A stretch of 64,000 nucleotides of DNA from the NCBI RefSeq assembly GCF_029407905.1, contig NC_073624.1:116374001-116438000 (forward strand). Direction: 5' to 3'. This DNA is from Bubalus kerabau (taxonomy: Eukaryota; Chordata; Mammalia; Artiodactyla; Bovidae). The notes below the pieces were generated by a model, which made no database searches, had not been told where the DNA came from, and worked only from the letters and a program-made list of their open reading frames with translations. Below are positions 11,808-23,394 of this stretch, piece by piece. Numbering within the stretch: the stretch's first letter is position 1; each line of letters begins with the position of its first letter. The position numbers and the translations under genes were made by a program.

Positions 11808-13108
11808 CAGTTCAGTTCAGTTCAGTCGCTCAGTCGTGTCTGACTCTTTGCGACCCCATGAACCGCAACACGCCAGGCTTCCCTGTCCATCACCAACTCC
11901 CGGAGTTTACCCAAACTCATGTGCATCAAGTCGGTGATGCCATCCAGCCATCTCATCCTCTGTCGTCCCCTTTTCCTCCTGCCCCCAATCCCTTCCAGCA
12001 TCAGGGTCTTTTCCAGTGAGTCAGCTCTTGGCATAAGGTGGCCAAAGTATTGGAGTTTCAGCCTCTGCATCAGTCCTTCCAGTGAATACCCACGACTGAT
12101 TTCCTTTAGGATGGACTGGTTGGATCTCCTTGCAGTCCAAGGGACTCTCAAGAGTCTTCTCCAGCACCACAGTTAAAAACCATCAATTCTTCGGCGCTCA
12201 GCTTTCTTCACAATCCAACTCTCACATCCATACATGACCACTGGAAAAACCATAGCCTTGACTAGACAGATCTTTGTTGGCAAAATAATGTCTCTGCTTT
12301 TTAATATGCTATATCTAGGTTGGTCATAACTTTCCTTCCAAGGAGTAAGCATCTTTTAATATCATGGCTGCAGTCACCATCTGCAGTGATTTTGGAGCCC
12401 AGAAAAATAAAGTCAGCCTCTGTTTCCACTGTGTCCCCATCTATTTGCCATGGAGTGATGGGACCAGATGCCATGATCTTAGTTTTCTGAATGTTACGCT
12501 TTAAGCCAACTTTTCCACTCTCCTCTTTCACTTTCATCAAGAGGCTTTTTAGTTCTTCTTCACTTTCTGCCATAAGGGTGGTGTCATCTGCATATCTGAG
12601 GTTATTGAGATTTCTCCCAGCAATCTTGAGTCCAGCTTGTGCTTCTTCCAGCCCAGCGTTTCTCATGATGTATTCTGCATAGAAGTTAAATAAGCAGGAT
12701 GTCAGTATACAGCTTTGACATACTCCTTTTCCTATTTGGAACCAGTCTGTTGTTCCATGTCTAGGTCTAACTGTTGCTTCCTGACCTGCATACAGGTTTC
12801 TCAAGAGGCAGGTCAGGTGGTCTGGTATTCCCATCTCTTTTAGAATTTTCCACAGTTTGTTGTGATCCACACAGTCAAAGGTTTTGGCATAGTCAATAAA
12901 GCAGAAATAGATGTTTTTCTGGAACTCTCTTGCTTTTTCCATGATCCAGCGGATCTTGGCAATTTGATCTCTGGTTCCTCTGCCTTTTCTAAAACCAGCT
13001 TAAACATCTGGAAGTTCATGGTTCACATATTACTGAAGCCTGGCTTTGAGAATTTTGAGCATTACTTTACTAGTGTGTGAGATGAGTGCAATTGTGTGGT
13101 AGTTTAGT
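11808..13108 (-). mobile_element. BovB (RTE) LINE fragment 1, with reverse-transcriptase core
   Basis: The element is antisense; its 3' end is the cagttcagttcagttcag tail at 11808. Minus-strand frames at 12301-12942 (213 codons) and 11822-12151 (109 codons) encode the BovB reverse transcriptase, with the catalytic box LRYADDTTLM and downstream EEELKSLLMKVKEESGKVG, then the C-terminal part RMRWLDGITDLMHMSLGKL. The 5' half is missing and frames are broken, so it is inactive. Confidence 0.93.
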
Positions 13109-13128
13109 GATTCACAATTTTTAAGGAT

Positions 13129-13481
13129 TATACTCCTTTTATGTGCTGTGCTGTGCTGTGCTTAGTCACTCAGTCACACTCTTTGAGACCCCATGGATTG
13201 TAGCCCGCCAGACTTCTCTGTCCATGGAGATTCTCCAGGCAAGAATACTGGAGTGGGTTGCCATGCCTCCCTCCAGGGGATCTTCCCAACCCAGGGATCG
13301 AACTCCCACATTGCAGGTGGATTGTTTACCATTTGAGCCACCAGAGAAGCCCAAGAAGACTGGAGTAGGTAGCCTGTCCTACTCGAGGAATCTTCCTGAC
13401 TCAGGAATTGAACCGGGGTTTCCTGCATTGCAGGTGGATTCTTGACCAGCTGATCTGCCAGTGAAGCCCATACTCCACTTA
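13129..13481 (-). mobile_element. Bov-tA-type SINE, dimeric, minus orientation
   Basis: The reverse-oriented body (13144-13352) is followed by a second tRNA-like unit (to 13470). The flanks tatactcctttta (13129-13141) and catactccactta (13469-13481) look like a mutated target-site duplication. Confidence 0.82.
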
Positions 13482-13650
13482 TAGTTATTATAAAATATCA
13501 GTTACATTCTCTGTGTTGTATTATATAGCCTTGTAGCTTATTTTACACATAATAATTTATTTAAAATGCTTACCCTTAATTCATTTCAAATTATAATAAT
13601 AAACCTATTATAGGCTAATATGAATAACATATTTTTATGAACAATAACTG
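13470..13650 (+). mobile_element. ancient repeat, right part
   Basis: The text aataataaacctattatagg followed by ataacatatttttatgaa fits the same ancient repeat as 11355-11515. Between the parts lie a SINE, BovB fragment 1 and another SINE. Confidence 0.45.
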
Positions 13651-13714
13651 ACTCCCCTCCCCACCAAAGAAGAGTTGAGTGAGAATGAGAAGAGTGGTAT
13701 TCTTTTCCTTCAAG

Positions 13715-14035
13715 GTCCCACAGCCTTGCCCCTGTTGTCATTTTGGGCTGGGTAATTCTTTGTTGAGGGAGCTATCCTGTGCATTGCAGGGTATTTAGCA
13801 GCATCCTTGACCTCTGTGCACTAGATGCCAGTAGCAGTTTTCCTGGATGTGACAACTAGAATTAGCCCTGAAGTGAAGTGAAGTCGCTCAGTCGTGTCTG
13901 ACTCTTTGCGACCCCATGGACTGTAGCATACTACGCTCCTCCGTCCATGTGATTGTCCAGGCAAGAGTGCTGGAGTGGGTTACCATCTTGACAAAAACCC
14001 CTTGTGGGACAAAATTGTGTCTGGCTGAGATCTAC
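13715..14035 (+). mobile_element. hAT-type MER DNA transposon remnant, split by a SINE
   Basis: The text tcattttgggctgggtaatt, then atttagcagcatccttgacc, and after the SINE tgtgggacaaaattgtgtct matches a common non-autonomous hAT-type mammalian element. I do not assign the family. Confidence 0.6.
13870..13989 (-). mobile_element. Bov-A SINE monomer, minus orientation
   Basis: It reads aagtcgctcagtcgtgtctg through aggcaagagtgctggagtgg, the reverse strand of the SINE body, and lies inside the hAT-type remnant. Confidence 0.85.
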
Positions 14036-14551
14036 TGTTTTATATTTTTTGCAAATCTCTTTAATTTATGTCTAGCTTTATCAAGGATATTTGTCAGTGA
14101 AACCGACCTTCTTTCACTGCAAGTGCATGGCAGTGAAGAAGTCAGTGACTACGGTCGGGTGCCTCTGCTTTGATAAGGGCCAAGGTGCCAGTGGTCTCAT
14201 CTAGCACTGCTTTTGCACGACTAGTGAAGATGTCAGCACAATAAAAGAGTATTATGAAACTTGTTTTGACCTTGCAGACCTTTTGAAAGTGTCTTGGAAA
14301 CTTCAGTGATTATGATCATTTCTAATTCATAATTGATACATTTTTTATATTGGATTCTGTTTCTTAGCTGAAGTTTATTTGATCATATACTTTGAACGCT
14401 CCTTATCAGCTATTGGTACTACTGATAATTACTGATCTCCAATCAGTTATCAGTACTACTGATAACTAGGGGGAAAGACTTCTGCTTTTAAAGCTAAGAA
14501 CTTAAATTTGGTATTTAAAAGCCAATACATACTTAGATTATCAAACTTTTT

Positions 14552-14631
14552 AAAATTAATTATTTTAACTGGGGGATACTTCACAATATTGTGATGGTTT
14601 TGCCATACATCGACATGAATCCACCACGGGT
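14552..14631 (-). mobile_element. L1_BT 3'-end fragment, antisense
   Basis: The text tcacaatattgtgatggttt and catcgacatgaatccaccac is the reverse complement of the ruminant L1 3' untranslated region. Confidence 0.75.
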
Positions 14632-15306
14632 AAGTCTTAAATGTTATGTTATATTGTCTGCATAATTAGGCGGGTTTTGGTGTTGTTACTGTATGAATTA
14701 TCCCTTGGGGTAGGCTTTAGTTACTTCTTTTAAAATGAGTATTAACTTGTTGATCGTAAGTTACGTGACCATTTTCTAATTTACTCCAGTAGAAAATTTT
14801 TTCTAGTCAAGTATTAGATGGAAACATTTTTACATAACATTGTAAAAAAAATTGTAACATAAAATTCTGGAAGGATGCAACCTATGTGATTTTTTTTTTG
14901 GTTCTGTGCACCAGAATTTTGACTGTAATAAATATGGTTCATCTGTTTCATATATCTGTGTACTAGAATATTTAGAGAAATCCTTTAACTTGATATTTAA
15001 TGAAACAACAAAAGGGTTAGTTACTAAAGCTTCTTGTATTTATATGTATCATGAACATTTTCAGACAAGCAGGGAGCTTGTAAGAATAATGCAGTTAAGA
15101 CTAATAAACCCATCAGGTAGATGTAAGAAATTATTAACCTTTTGTTGTATTTTATTTATTTGGGGGTGGGGCTGGAATATTTGGAGTAAATCATAGACCT
15201 CGTGATGTTATACCCCCAAATACTTAATCCATCTCTAAAATTTAAGAACATTTTCTTACATAACCATAAAACCTTTATTATGTCTAATAAAATTAATGAT
15301 ATAAGC
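14632..15306 (+). other. intron, nothing recognised
   Basis: AT-rich sequence. A 96-codon + strand frame at 14906-15196 shows no recognisable protein and no conserved motif. Confidence 0.5.
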
Positions 15307-15457
15307 TAATACCTAGTTTTGGAGAAGAAAACGGCAGCCCACTCCAGTGTTCTTGCCTGGAAAACCCCATGGACAGAGGAGCCCGGTAGGCTACAGACCA
15401 TGTGGTCCCAAAGAGTCAGACATGACTGAGCGACTTCACTTTCTTTAATACCTAGTT
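15307..15457 (+). mobile_element. Bov-A SINE monomer with target-site duplication
   Basis: The SINE body occupies 15319-15445 and is flanked by identical 12-bp repeats taatacctagtt at 15307-15318 and 15446-15457. Confidence 0.9.
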
Positions 15458-15993
15458 CGTACTTAAATTTCCCCAGTTGTCCCCAAGTCTTTTTCAGTAA
15501 GCTTGTTGAAACCAAGATCCAGGAAAAGGTCATACATTGCATTTGATTATGTCATTATATCTCCTTTAATTCAAAGAGTCTCCTTGTTTACTCTTATTTT
15601 CTCTTGGGCCTTTGACTTCTTTAAGAAACTAAGTCAGTGTCCCTATGTCTGACCTTTTGAATCTGATTGCCTCCTTGCAGTGTTGTTTTGTTTCCCCGTC
15701 TTTTATATTTTATATGAACTGAAAGTTAAATGCAAAGGCTTGATTACGTTCAGGTTGAGCATTTTTGGCAAGATATGTATTAGTGTGATATATCACTTGT
15801 GTGGGACCTGTGATTGTCTTGCTCTTCGTGGTTTGAGGTTGGTTAGTAAACTCAGCTGGTAAACAGCTTGATCCTCTTGTTGCATCTTTTCTCTCCTTAT
15901 AACCTGAAAGTAAAATGTAGTAAATATTCTGTTGCTCTTTAGCTTTTTACCTAAAGATGTAAGCACTCTTTGATAATCATTAGGGGGTGAAAG

Positions 15994-16187
15994 TAGGCTG
16001 CAGTCCATGGGGTCGCTAAGAGTCGGCACGACTGAGCAACTTCACTTTCACTTTTCATTTTCATGCATTGGAGAAGGAAATGGCAACCCCTGGAGAATCC
16101 CAGGGGGAGCCTGGTGTGCTGCCCATCTATGGGGTTGCACAGAGTCGGATACAACTGAAGTGACTTAGCAGTAGCAGCAGCAGCAGA
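15994..16187 (+). mobile_element. Bov-A2 SINE, 5'-truncated
   Basis: The end of one monomer, the cacttttcattttcatgcat junction and a second monomer are followed by a short (AGC)n tail. Confidence 0.87.
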
Positions 16188-17164
16188 GGTTGAAAAATAG
16201 TGATTTTTTTTTTTACTAATTCTATCATTCCTTTTACATTCGTTACTGAAGTTTTTCTGTAAGAAAGAGATCTCACTTATCTTAAGGCTGCCTAGTAAAC
16301 ATTAGAATATAGTTCCTGTAGGAAAGTCAGGATAAATGGTTCTTGCCGCCTAAGCACTAGTTTTTAGATTAAAGAGACGACATGAAGTCTACTTTTGGGG
16401 ATGACAAATTTTTTGTCTTAAAATTTTTTTTAATATCATAAAAAAACTTGCACATTTTAATAAAGTAGGTATGCTTCAATCATTGGTAAAGTGAAGATAA
16501 TAATAGTGTCTGTGTATCACATAAGATTTTATAAGGTTTAAAATGAGTTAATACATACAAAAAGGTTAGAACATAGCCTGGTAAATGAATACCACTCAGG
16601 ATAGCTGACTAATAATAATAACCTCAACAATTATTACTATTATTGTTATTTTAAATAAATGAGTTTGAGTTGTAGGGTCATATTTTGACCTTTGCTATAC
16701 TTCAGCATCTTATAGAGGCTTGTTTGGAAGTTCTTTTAGTATGGATGGCCATGTACAACCTCTAATTTTTGCATTTACATCAGCCATAGTGTTAGATATA
16801 TCTTGATTTACACCTAAACGTTCTTGGGTAAGTTATGGGTAAATTAATATTTATAGTGTGAATTACATATTGAATGTACTTCTTTGTTAAGGTCAGCTTA
16901 TTGGGTTTTTGTAACACACAATATCTCCCTCTGGTTTACCATGATTCCATATGATAGTTTTCAGAAGTGAGAGATGTGTTTAAAATAAGATAAACCTATT
17001 AACTCTTGCTTATTGTGAAGATAAATAGTTGGAAATTAACATATATAGAAAATATCTTTGGTAGGTCTGCCATAACTCAAGTATTATACTCTAGATCAGT
17101 ATTTCAATTTCTGAATGGAAAGAATTAGAATTCCAAAAGCTTATTAATAGTAATAATGATTAAA
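16188..17164 (+). other. intron, nothing recognised
   Basis: AT-rich intron without exon-like, CpG-rich or repeat-like structure that I can name. Confidence 0.5.
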
Positions 17165-17345
17165 ATTCCCCATGTCTTTTATGTGCTTTTTACATGCATT
17201 AGCTCCTCGAATTCTTATAAGAACCTTATGGTCTATAAATCATTGTCTCTGTTTCACAAATGAGGAAACTGGGCAGTTGGTAAGGGAAATTTCCTTGCCC
17301 CGGTTTACATACTTAGTATGTAGTAGAGCTAAAACTTGAACCTAG
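17165..17345 (-). mobile_element. MIR, antisense
   Basis: The MIR core in reverse orientation is visible as cacaaatgaggaaactgggc followed by an acttgaaccta-type region. Confidence 0.75.
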
Positions 17346-17480
17346 GTATAACTACAGAGTTTTATATTTTTAAGGTTTCAGTCAATTTAGTACATTAGAT
17401 TTTTTGAGGCTAAACTTTTCCAAACCTTAAACTTGGCTCCTGTGTCTATTGATATAACCCCATTATGTGCACAATGTTTT

Positions 17481-18996
17481 CAGTTCAGTTCAGTCGCTCA
17501 GTCATGTTCAACTCTTTGCGACCCCATGAACCGCAGCACGCCAGGCCTCCCTGTCCATCACCAACTCCCGGAGTTTACCCAAACCCATGTCCATTGAGTC
17601 GGTGATGCCATCCAACCATCTCATCCTCTGTTGTCCCCTTCTCCTCCTGCCCTCAATCTTTCCCAGCATCAGAGTCTTTTCAAATCAGTCAGCTCTTCAC
17701 ATCAGGTGGCCAAAGTATTGGAGTTTCAGCTTCAGCATCAGTACTTCCAATGAACACTCAGGACTGATCTCCTTTAGGATGGACTGGTTGGATCTCCTTG
17801 CAGTCCAAGGGACTCTCAAGAGTCTTCTCCAACACCACACTTCAAAAGCATCAATTCTTCGGCGCTCAGTTTTCTTAACAGTCCAACTCTCACATCCATA
17901 CATGACTACTGGAAAAACCATAGCCTTGACTAGATGGACCTTGGCAAAGTAATGTCTCTGCTTTTTAATATGCTGTCTAGGTTGGTTGTAACTTTCCTTC
18001 CAAGGAGTAAGCATCTTTTAATTTCATGGCTGCAGTCACCATCTGCAGTGATTTTGGAGCCCAGAAAAATAAAGTCAGCCACTGATTCCACTGTGTCCCC
18101 ATCTATTTGCCATGAAGTGATGGGACCAGATGCCATGATCTTAGTTTTCTGAATATTGAGCTTTAAGCCAACTTTTCCACTCTCCTCTTTCACTTTCATC
18201 AAGAGGCTTTTTAGTTCTTCTTCACTTTCTGCCATAAGCGTGATGTCATCTGCATATCTGAGGTTATTGATATTTTTCCCGACAATCTTGATTCCAGCTT
18301 GTGCTTCCTCCAGCCCAGCATTTCTCATGATGTACTCTGCATATAAATTAAATAAGCAGGGTGACAATATATACAGCCTTGACGTGCTCCTTTTCCTATT
18401 TGGAACCAGTCTGTTGTTCCATGTCCAGTTCTAACTGTTGCTTCCTGACCTGCATATAGGTTTCTCAAGAGGCAGGTCAGGTGGTCTGGTATCATCATCT
18501 CTTTCAGAATTTCCCACAGTTTATTGTGATCTACATAAAGGCTTTGGCATAGTCAATAAAGTAGAAATAGATGTTTTTCTGGAACTCTCTTGCTTTTTTG
18601 GTGATCCAGCGGACGTTGGCAATTTGATCTCTGGTTCCTTTGCCTTTTCTAAAACCAGCTTAAACATCTGGAAGTTCACAGTTCACATATATTACTTTAT
18701 TAGCGTGTGAGATGAGTGCAATTGTGCCGTAGTTTGAGCATTCTTTGGCATTGCCTTTCTTTGGTATTGCAATGAAAACTGACCTTTTCCAGTCCTGTGG
18801 CCACTGCTGAGTTTTCCAAATTGGCTGGCATATTGAGTGCAGCACTTTCACAGCATCATCTTTCAGGATTTGGAATAGCTCAACTGGAATTCCATCACCT
18901 CCACTAGCTTTTTTCGTAGTGATGCTTCCTAAGGCCCACTTAACTTCACATTCTAGGTGAGTGATCACACCATCGTGATTATCTGGGTCGTGAATG
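17481..18996 (-). mobile_element. BovB LINE fragment 2
   Basis: Antisense copy with its 3' end at 17481. Minus-strand frames 17697-18014, 17930-18367 and 18660-18968 carry BovB reverse-transcriptase text: NNLRYADDITLM, then RSVFIAIPKKGNAKECSNYG further upstream in the protein. The frames are broken between 18367 and 18660. It reaches further 5' than fragment 1. Confidence 0.93.
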
Positions 18997-19009
18997 CTTT
19001 ATGTGAAGT

Positions 19010-19625
19010 TTATTTTTTTTCCTTTCTTTTGAGTAATATGTAGGAGTACAGTTATGAAATCATATAAGTGTGTTTTACTTTATAGAAGTGGCCTGTTTTC
19101 CAAAGTAGTTATACCATTTTACATTTCTCTCAGCAGTGTATGAGGATTTCTGTTGCTTTATATCCTTGATATTTTTTATTTTAGCCGTTCTAGTGGGTGT
19201 ATAGTAATATCACATTGTGATTTTAATTTGCATTTCCCTGTTGACTAAATGTGGAACATCTTTTCATATGCTCGTTGGCCACTTGTATATCTGAAGTGTC
19301 AGATTAGAATTTTTGCCCATTTAAAAATTTGGCTTGCTTGCTTGTCTTACTGAATTTTAAGAGTTTTAAAAATATATTTCAGCATCCTCCTTTGCTAACT
19401 ATATGCATTATATTTTCTTCTAGCCTTGGCATGCCTTTTCATTGTCTAAATGACTTCTTACAAAGAAAGAACAGATGTTTTTAATTTTGATGAAATTCAA
19501 TTTATCAGGTTTTCCCCCATGACTCAAGCTCCCCAGCACACCCCAACTAAAGAAATCTTTGTCTATCCTAAAGTTTCAAAGAATATTTTTTTGTAATTTG
19601 TTCTAGAAGTGTTAGACTGTCCCGG
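19010..19625 (-). mobile_element. old L1 fragment, antisense
   Basis: The text gtgattttaatttgcatttc and acatcttttcatatgctcgt is reverse-complement L1 ORF2, diverged and without a long frame. Confidence 0.7.
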
Positions 19626-20029
19626 CTTTGGTCTTTATCTTCATTGTCCTTCTTAACTATCATCATCTTAGGTCAGGTCCTTATTATTCCACACCTACAT
19701 TACATAGTACCACAGTATTCTAACTTCTCTTAGGGCTTTGCCTTCCAATAACAAGGCTCATCTTTCTTAACAAGACAACCAAACAGAAAATTATTGTTAC
19801 TTGGTAAGGTGAGACTGTGATAAGATTAGGGTTTTATGGATGTATGTGGGCAGAGAACACATGGATCCAGTGAAGTAGGTCTCTTAGGGAAATGATATGA
19901 ATAAATGGAAAGAGAAAATTACAAATGAAAATACAGATCTTTATTATTCAAGCTTGTAACTGAATACCTCGTAAGGTATCTGCGTTTCTGACACTCCCGT
20001 TCTCAAAAAGTCAGTGGTTGACTGTCGCC

Positions 20030-20172
20030 TAGAGCAGTGGCTCCTAGGTGTGGCCGTGTCTGAGAATCACCTAGAGCTTTCTTTGATTAGATGCAGATTC
20101 TACTCCAGCCTTTCAAAGTCTCTAGGGTGAGGCTGTGCATTTATAAAGTTCTCCAGGTGTATCTGGTACAGC
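20030..20172 (+). mobile_element. MER5A-type hAT element
   Basis: The phrases agagcagtggctcctaggtg, gagaatcacctagagc and ttctccaggtg follow the MER5A consensus order. Confidence 0.7.
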
Positions 20173-20399
20173 AACATTTGGATCAGCCAGCAGAAACCAG
20201 CAATAGAGAGCATAAATTACAGATTTCGTAATGTTGTAGTCAGCGCTCTTAGTGTTTCTGATCTTATTCTTCCCTTCCAATTTCATTTTGTATTTTTCCC
20301 ATCACGAACTCAGCTAGATGACTTTCTTCCCTGTTCCACAGAAGGCTGTGTTTTTGTTTATTCTGCTTCTCTGCTGTGGAATATCCTCTCCCCAGTGCT

Positions 20400-20630
20400 T
20401 ATCTCCGATGGTCCAGTGGTTGGGAATCCACCTGCCAGTACAGGGAACATGGGTTTGATCCTTGCTTGGGGAAGGTTCCATATTCCACGGGGCAACTAAG
20501 CCCACATCCTAGAGACTGTGCTCCCCAACAAGAGAAGTCACTGCAGTGAGAAGCCCACATACCGCAGCTTGAGAAAGCCCAAACCCAGCAAAGAAGACCC
20601 AGTGCAGGCCAAAATAAATAAAATTTTAAA
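20400..20630 (+). mobile_element. CHR-2-like tRNA-derived SINE, full length
   Basis: The head (gatggtccagtggttgggaa), the tRNA-like box and the long tail region (gcaactaagcccaca ... aaaataaataaa) are present in + orientation. Confidence 0.78.
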
Positions 20631-20860
20631 TTCTTCTCAGTTCCCAGGCTGTAGGAAAAATGGCCTCAACATAAAGATCAGATCAAGAGTGCTTCTGTAA
20701 GATTTTTTTGGTTTGAGACCTCAGAAAGATTTACAGTGCCTCTCAGCAAGACAGAAGCACTTCAAGAAAAAGAACAGAGGACAGCAAGAAGCTTTGTTGT
20801 AAGATGAGACATTTGAGCATATTCAGACATTGAAAGGATAAAGTCAGTAAGAGAAATACT

Positions 20861-21162
20861 ATAGGAGGAAGCTGCTGCTGCTACTGCTGCTAGGTCACTT
20901 CAGTCGTGTCCAACTCTGTGCGACCCCATAGATGGCAGCCATCAGGCTCCCCCATCCCTGGGATTCTCCAGGCAAGAACACTGGAGTGGGTTGCCATTTC
21001 CTCCTCCAATGCATGAAAGTGAAAAGTGAAAGTGAAGTCACTCAGTCGTGTCCGACTCTTAGCGACTCCATGGACTGCAGCCCACCAGGCTCCTCCATCC
21101 ATGGGGCTTTCCAGGCAAGAGTACTGGAGTGGGGTGCCATCGCCTTCTCCGATAGAAGGAAG
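20861..21162 (-). mobile_element. Bov-A2 SINE with target-site duplication, minus orientation
   Basis: Both monomers and the (GCT)n tail are present at 20872-21151. The flanks ataggaggaag (20861-20871) and atagaaggaag (21152-21162) differ at one base. Confidence 0.9.
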
Positions 21163-23130
21163 TTAGGAGAATCAATAAGGCAGGTTTTCAGAGAAGGTGG
21201 CAGGGATGGAGTCAGGTGTGAAGATTTAGGGATTGACTGGACTAGGAATCCAGCTACAAAGTGGAGGAACCACAGAAGTGGGTGTGCCAACTAATGTTGA
21301 GGTTGATATCAGCCTGACCTAGTATAGGATTTTCTCCTGTAATGGTAGGCTTTGCTAGGTGTGTGCAATGAAAGAATGGTGGCAGAGTCAGTATGGGACA
21401 CTGGTAAGGGAGGGGAGGCTTAACGGATGAGTTGGGCAAACTGCTTTGGTGGAGCGGGCAGGATCTGTTGGAAGAAATGCCGGAGTCAGTGGACAGCTGA
21501 GGAGCACTGTGCAGGAGTGGAGAGCTGTGGGAGCAAGGGCTCTCTTACAGATGAACACAGAACTGATAAAAGTAACAGGGTTGGTGTACAAGGAAGAGAA
21601 TTGTTGGGAGTAAATAAATGCTTGTGGATGTGCTTATGTATAGTCCCCCATGCCTAGCATAGTACCTGGAACATAAGCACTGTGTGTTTATAAATGAATA
21701 AGTATCTTTATTGAGCACCTCTTATGTGCTGCTCCCTGCCATTGTGAAGCTTACAGGCTCACATTTTAATGAGTATGAAATTTTGGAGATGATCTTCATG
21801 TGTTGGAAGCCCTTCTCTGACATGAACCCTGCATGCATTACTCCTGTTTCCTGACAAGAGAGAATGGATGACCAGGCAAATAGGTAGATAGATTTATTTT
21901 ATTATTTCAAATGGCATTTGTTTTGGTGGTATTTCCTGGACTCATACTAATACCTGCCATTTATCAAGCACTTACGGATTTTGACTATTGAAAGTTTTAT
22001 ATGCCAACTTATATTTAACTTTTGAAACAACCCCACAAGATACAAACACAATTACTGTGTCTGCTTTATCAGTGAGACAGCTAAAAATGAGGATGTTAAG
22101 AAATTGTTCAAATTCACAAAACTAGTAAATGTCAGAGGCAGGTTTCAAATTCAGGACTGTCTAAGCCCATGGTGTTTATTCTACAGTACGGGAGTGAATT
22201 ACAGATGAGCTGTTTTCTTTTTGTTTTATACATGGTATGATGCTAGAAATTTGTGAGTAGAATGGCAAAGATTCTCATTGTTTTCTGGCTGAGTCTCCTT
22301 TATACATGTTGATTCATACCAATTTAATATGGGTCACTTTCCCTTAAAAATAGCTTGTTTGGTTTTTTGCAGTGTGGTTTCCTTCCATCATTTTAAGTTT
22401 TTCTTTGGTTGGTTTTTTGGAGAAACTAGGGAGACTCTGGCTGTCCTCACTAAAGCCCAAGATACTCTTTTTATTTGTTTTATGTTTAGATTATGATGTT
22501 GAATCAGGTTATTCTAAAAATTGTGCATTTGCCAGATTTTTTCCCTTGTTTGAAGACTAAGTACTAGTTTATTTCAAGTAGTTTTAACTTAAGTATTATT
22601 ACAGTCTCTTGAGTAGGATGACATTTGTTTCATGCTGATTTGAGTGTAATGTATTTTGATTGTTTACCAAGAAAGACAGACTTGTAGTTAGTTAGGCTTG
22701 TCGTCTCCCTTTTCCCCTGTACTTGTGAATAAGGACAATGCTACAGCACCCTGGAGACTAAATTATAGCTTATCTTACAGCTAGATGTTCTGTTCCCTCT
22801 AGATCACGTTTGAGATTATCATCAAAACTGGATGAATTCCTGACTTTTATCTTGTAGCCACCCTTGGTTCTTTGGCCATAAAAAGCTCTTTTCATGCTTT
22901 TATTTTTAAAAAACCATCTTTCAATTATAGTGCTCTGTGAGAGAATATAAAATGTTGCCATGCCAAAATTTATATGAATCCATTTCAAGCTAATTTTGTG
23001 TTTAACGTTTTAAAACTAGAAGTTTTACCTGCTTAATCAGTTTTATCAAAGTTAATTTAAGCCATGTTTGGTTCATCTAGGCTTGAGTTAAAATGTCTAC
23101 ACTGAGTACTGTGTTTCTCTTACCCTCTAG
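21163..23130 (+). other. intron, mostly single-copy, with MIR traces
   Basis: A MIR tail in + orientation is likely at 21630-21710 and an antisense MIR at 22020-22195 (agtgagacagctaaaaatga). The rest shows no repeat or coding signature. This begins one of the two repeat-poor zones of the large intron. Confidence 0.5.
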
Positions 23131-23394
23131 GAAATCTTAAACCTGTGAAGGCCCTTCACCTTGAGTGCTCTGGCAGCATTGACTGTGACATGATGGGTCT
23201 ATATCTAGTATTTCTAACTTTAACAGAGAGTTGACTATTGTGAAGATGTCATACAGATTTCCCCAGGTGACAGTCTGAAACACTGCTGGGATAACCTCAG
23301 GTGACTAACACAGAGTAGCTTCATTAGAGTGGCTCAGACAAAAGGAGACCTAGATCCGTTTCCTCCATGAACCGAAGCAGTTCCTCTGTCCTTG
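23131..23394 (+). other. candidate alternative 5' exon of OSBPL8 with its own start codon
   Basis: A good pyrimidine tract and AG end at 23130, and an excellent donor (ttg/gtaaga) begins at 23395, bounding 264 bp. Near the right end the ATG at 23367 opens MNRSSSSVL plus one base (G). That is exactly the phase needed to join the 41872 exon, giving ...SSVLG-FERGKED. A stop codon in the same frame lies upstream, so the frame would start here. The start context is weak (T at -3). The left border may be an acceptor, or transcription may start inside. If instead included as a cassette after the 10960 exon, the segment would bring a stop codon and then this re-start in the same frame. No transcript evidence is available to me. 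Confidence 0.5.

Noticed and set aside
12301..12942. 213-codon minus-strand frame with a reverse-transcriptase box
   Set aside because: It belongs to an incomplete BovB element; it is annotated as part of the mobile element.
14906..15196. 96-codon + strand frame
   Set aside because: AT-rich intron with no protein similarity, no splice pattern and no phase relation to OSBPL8.
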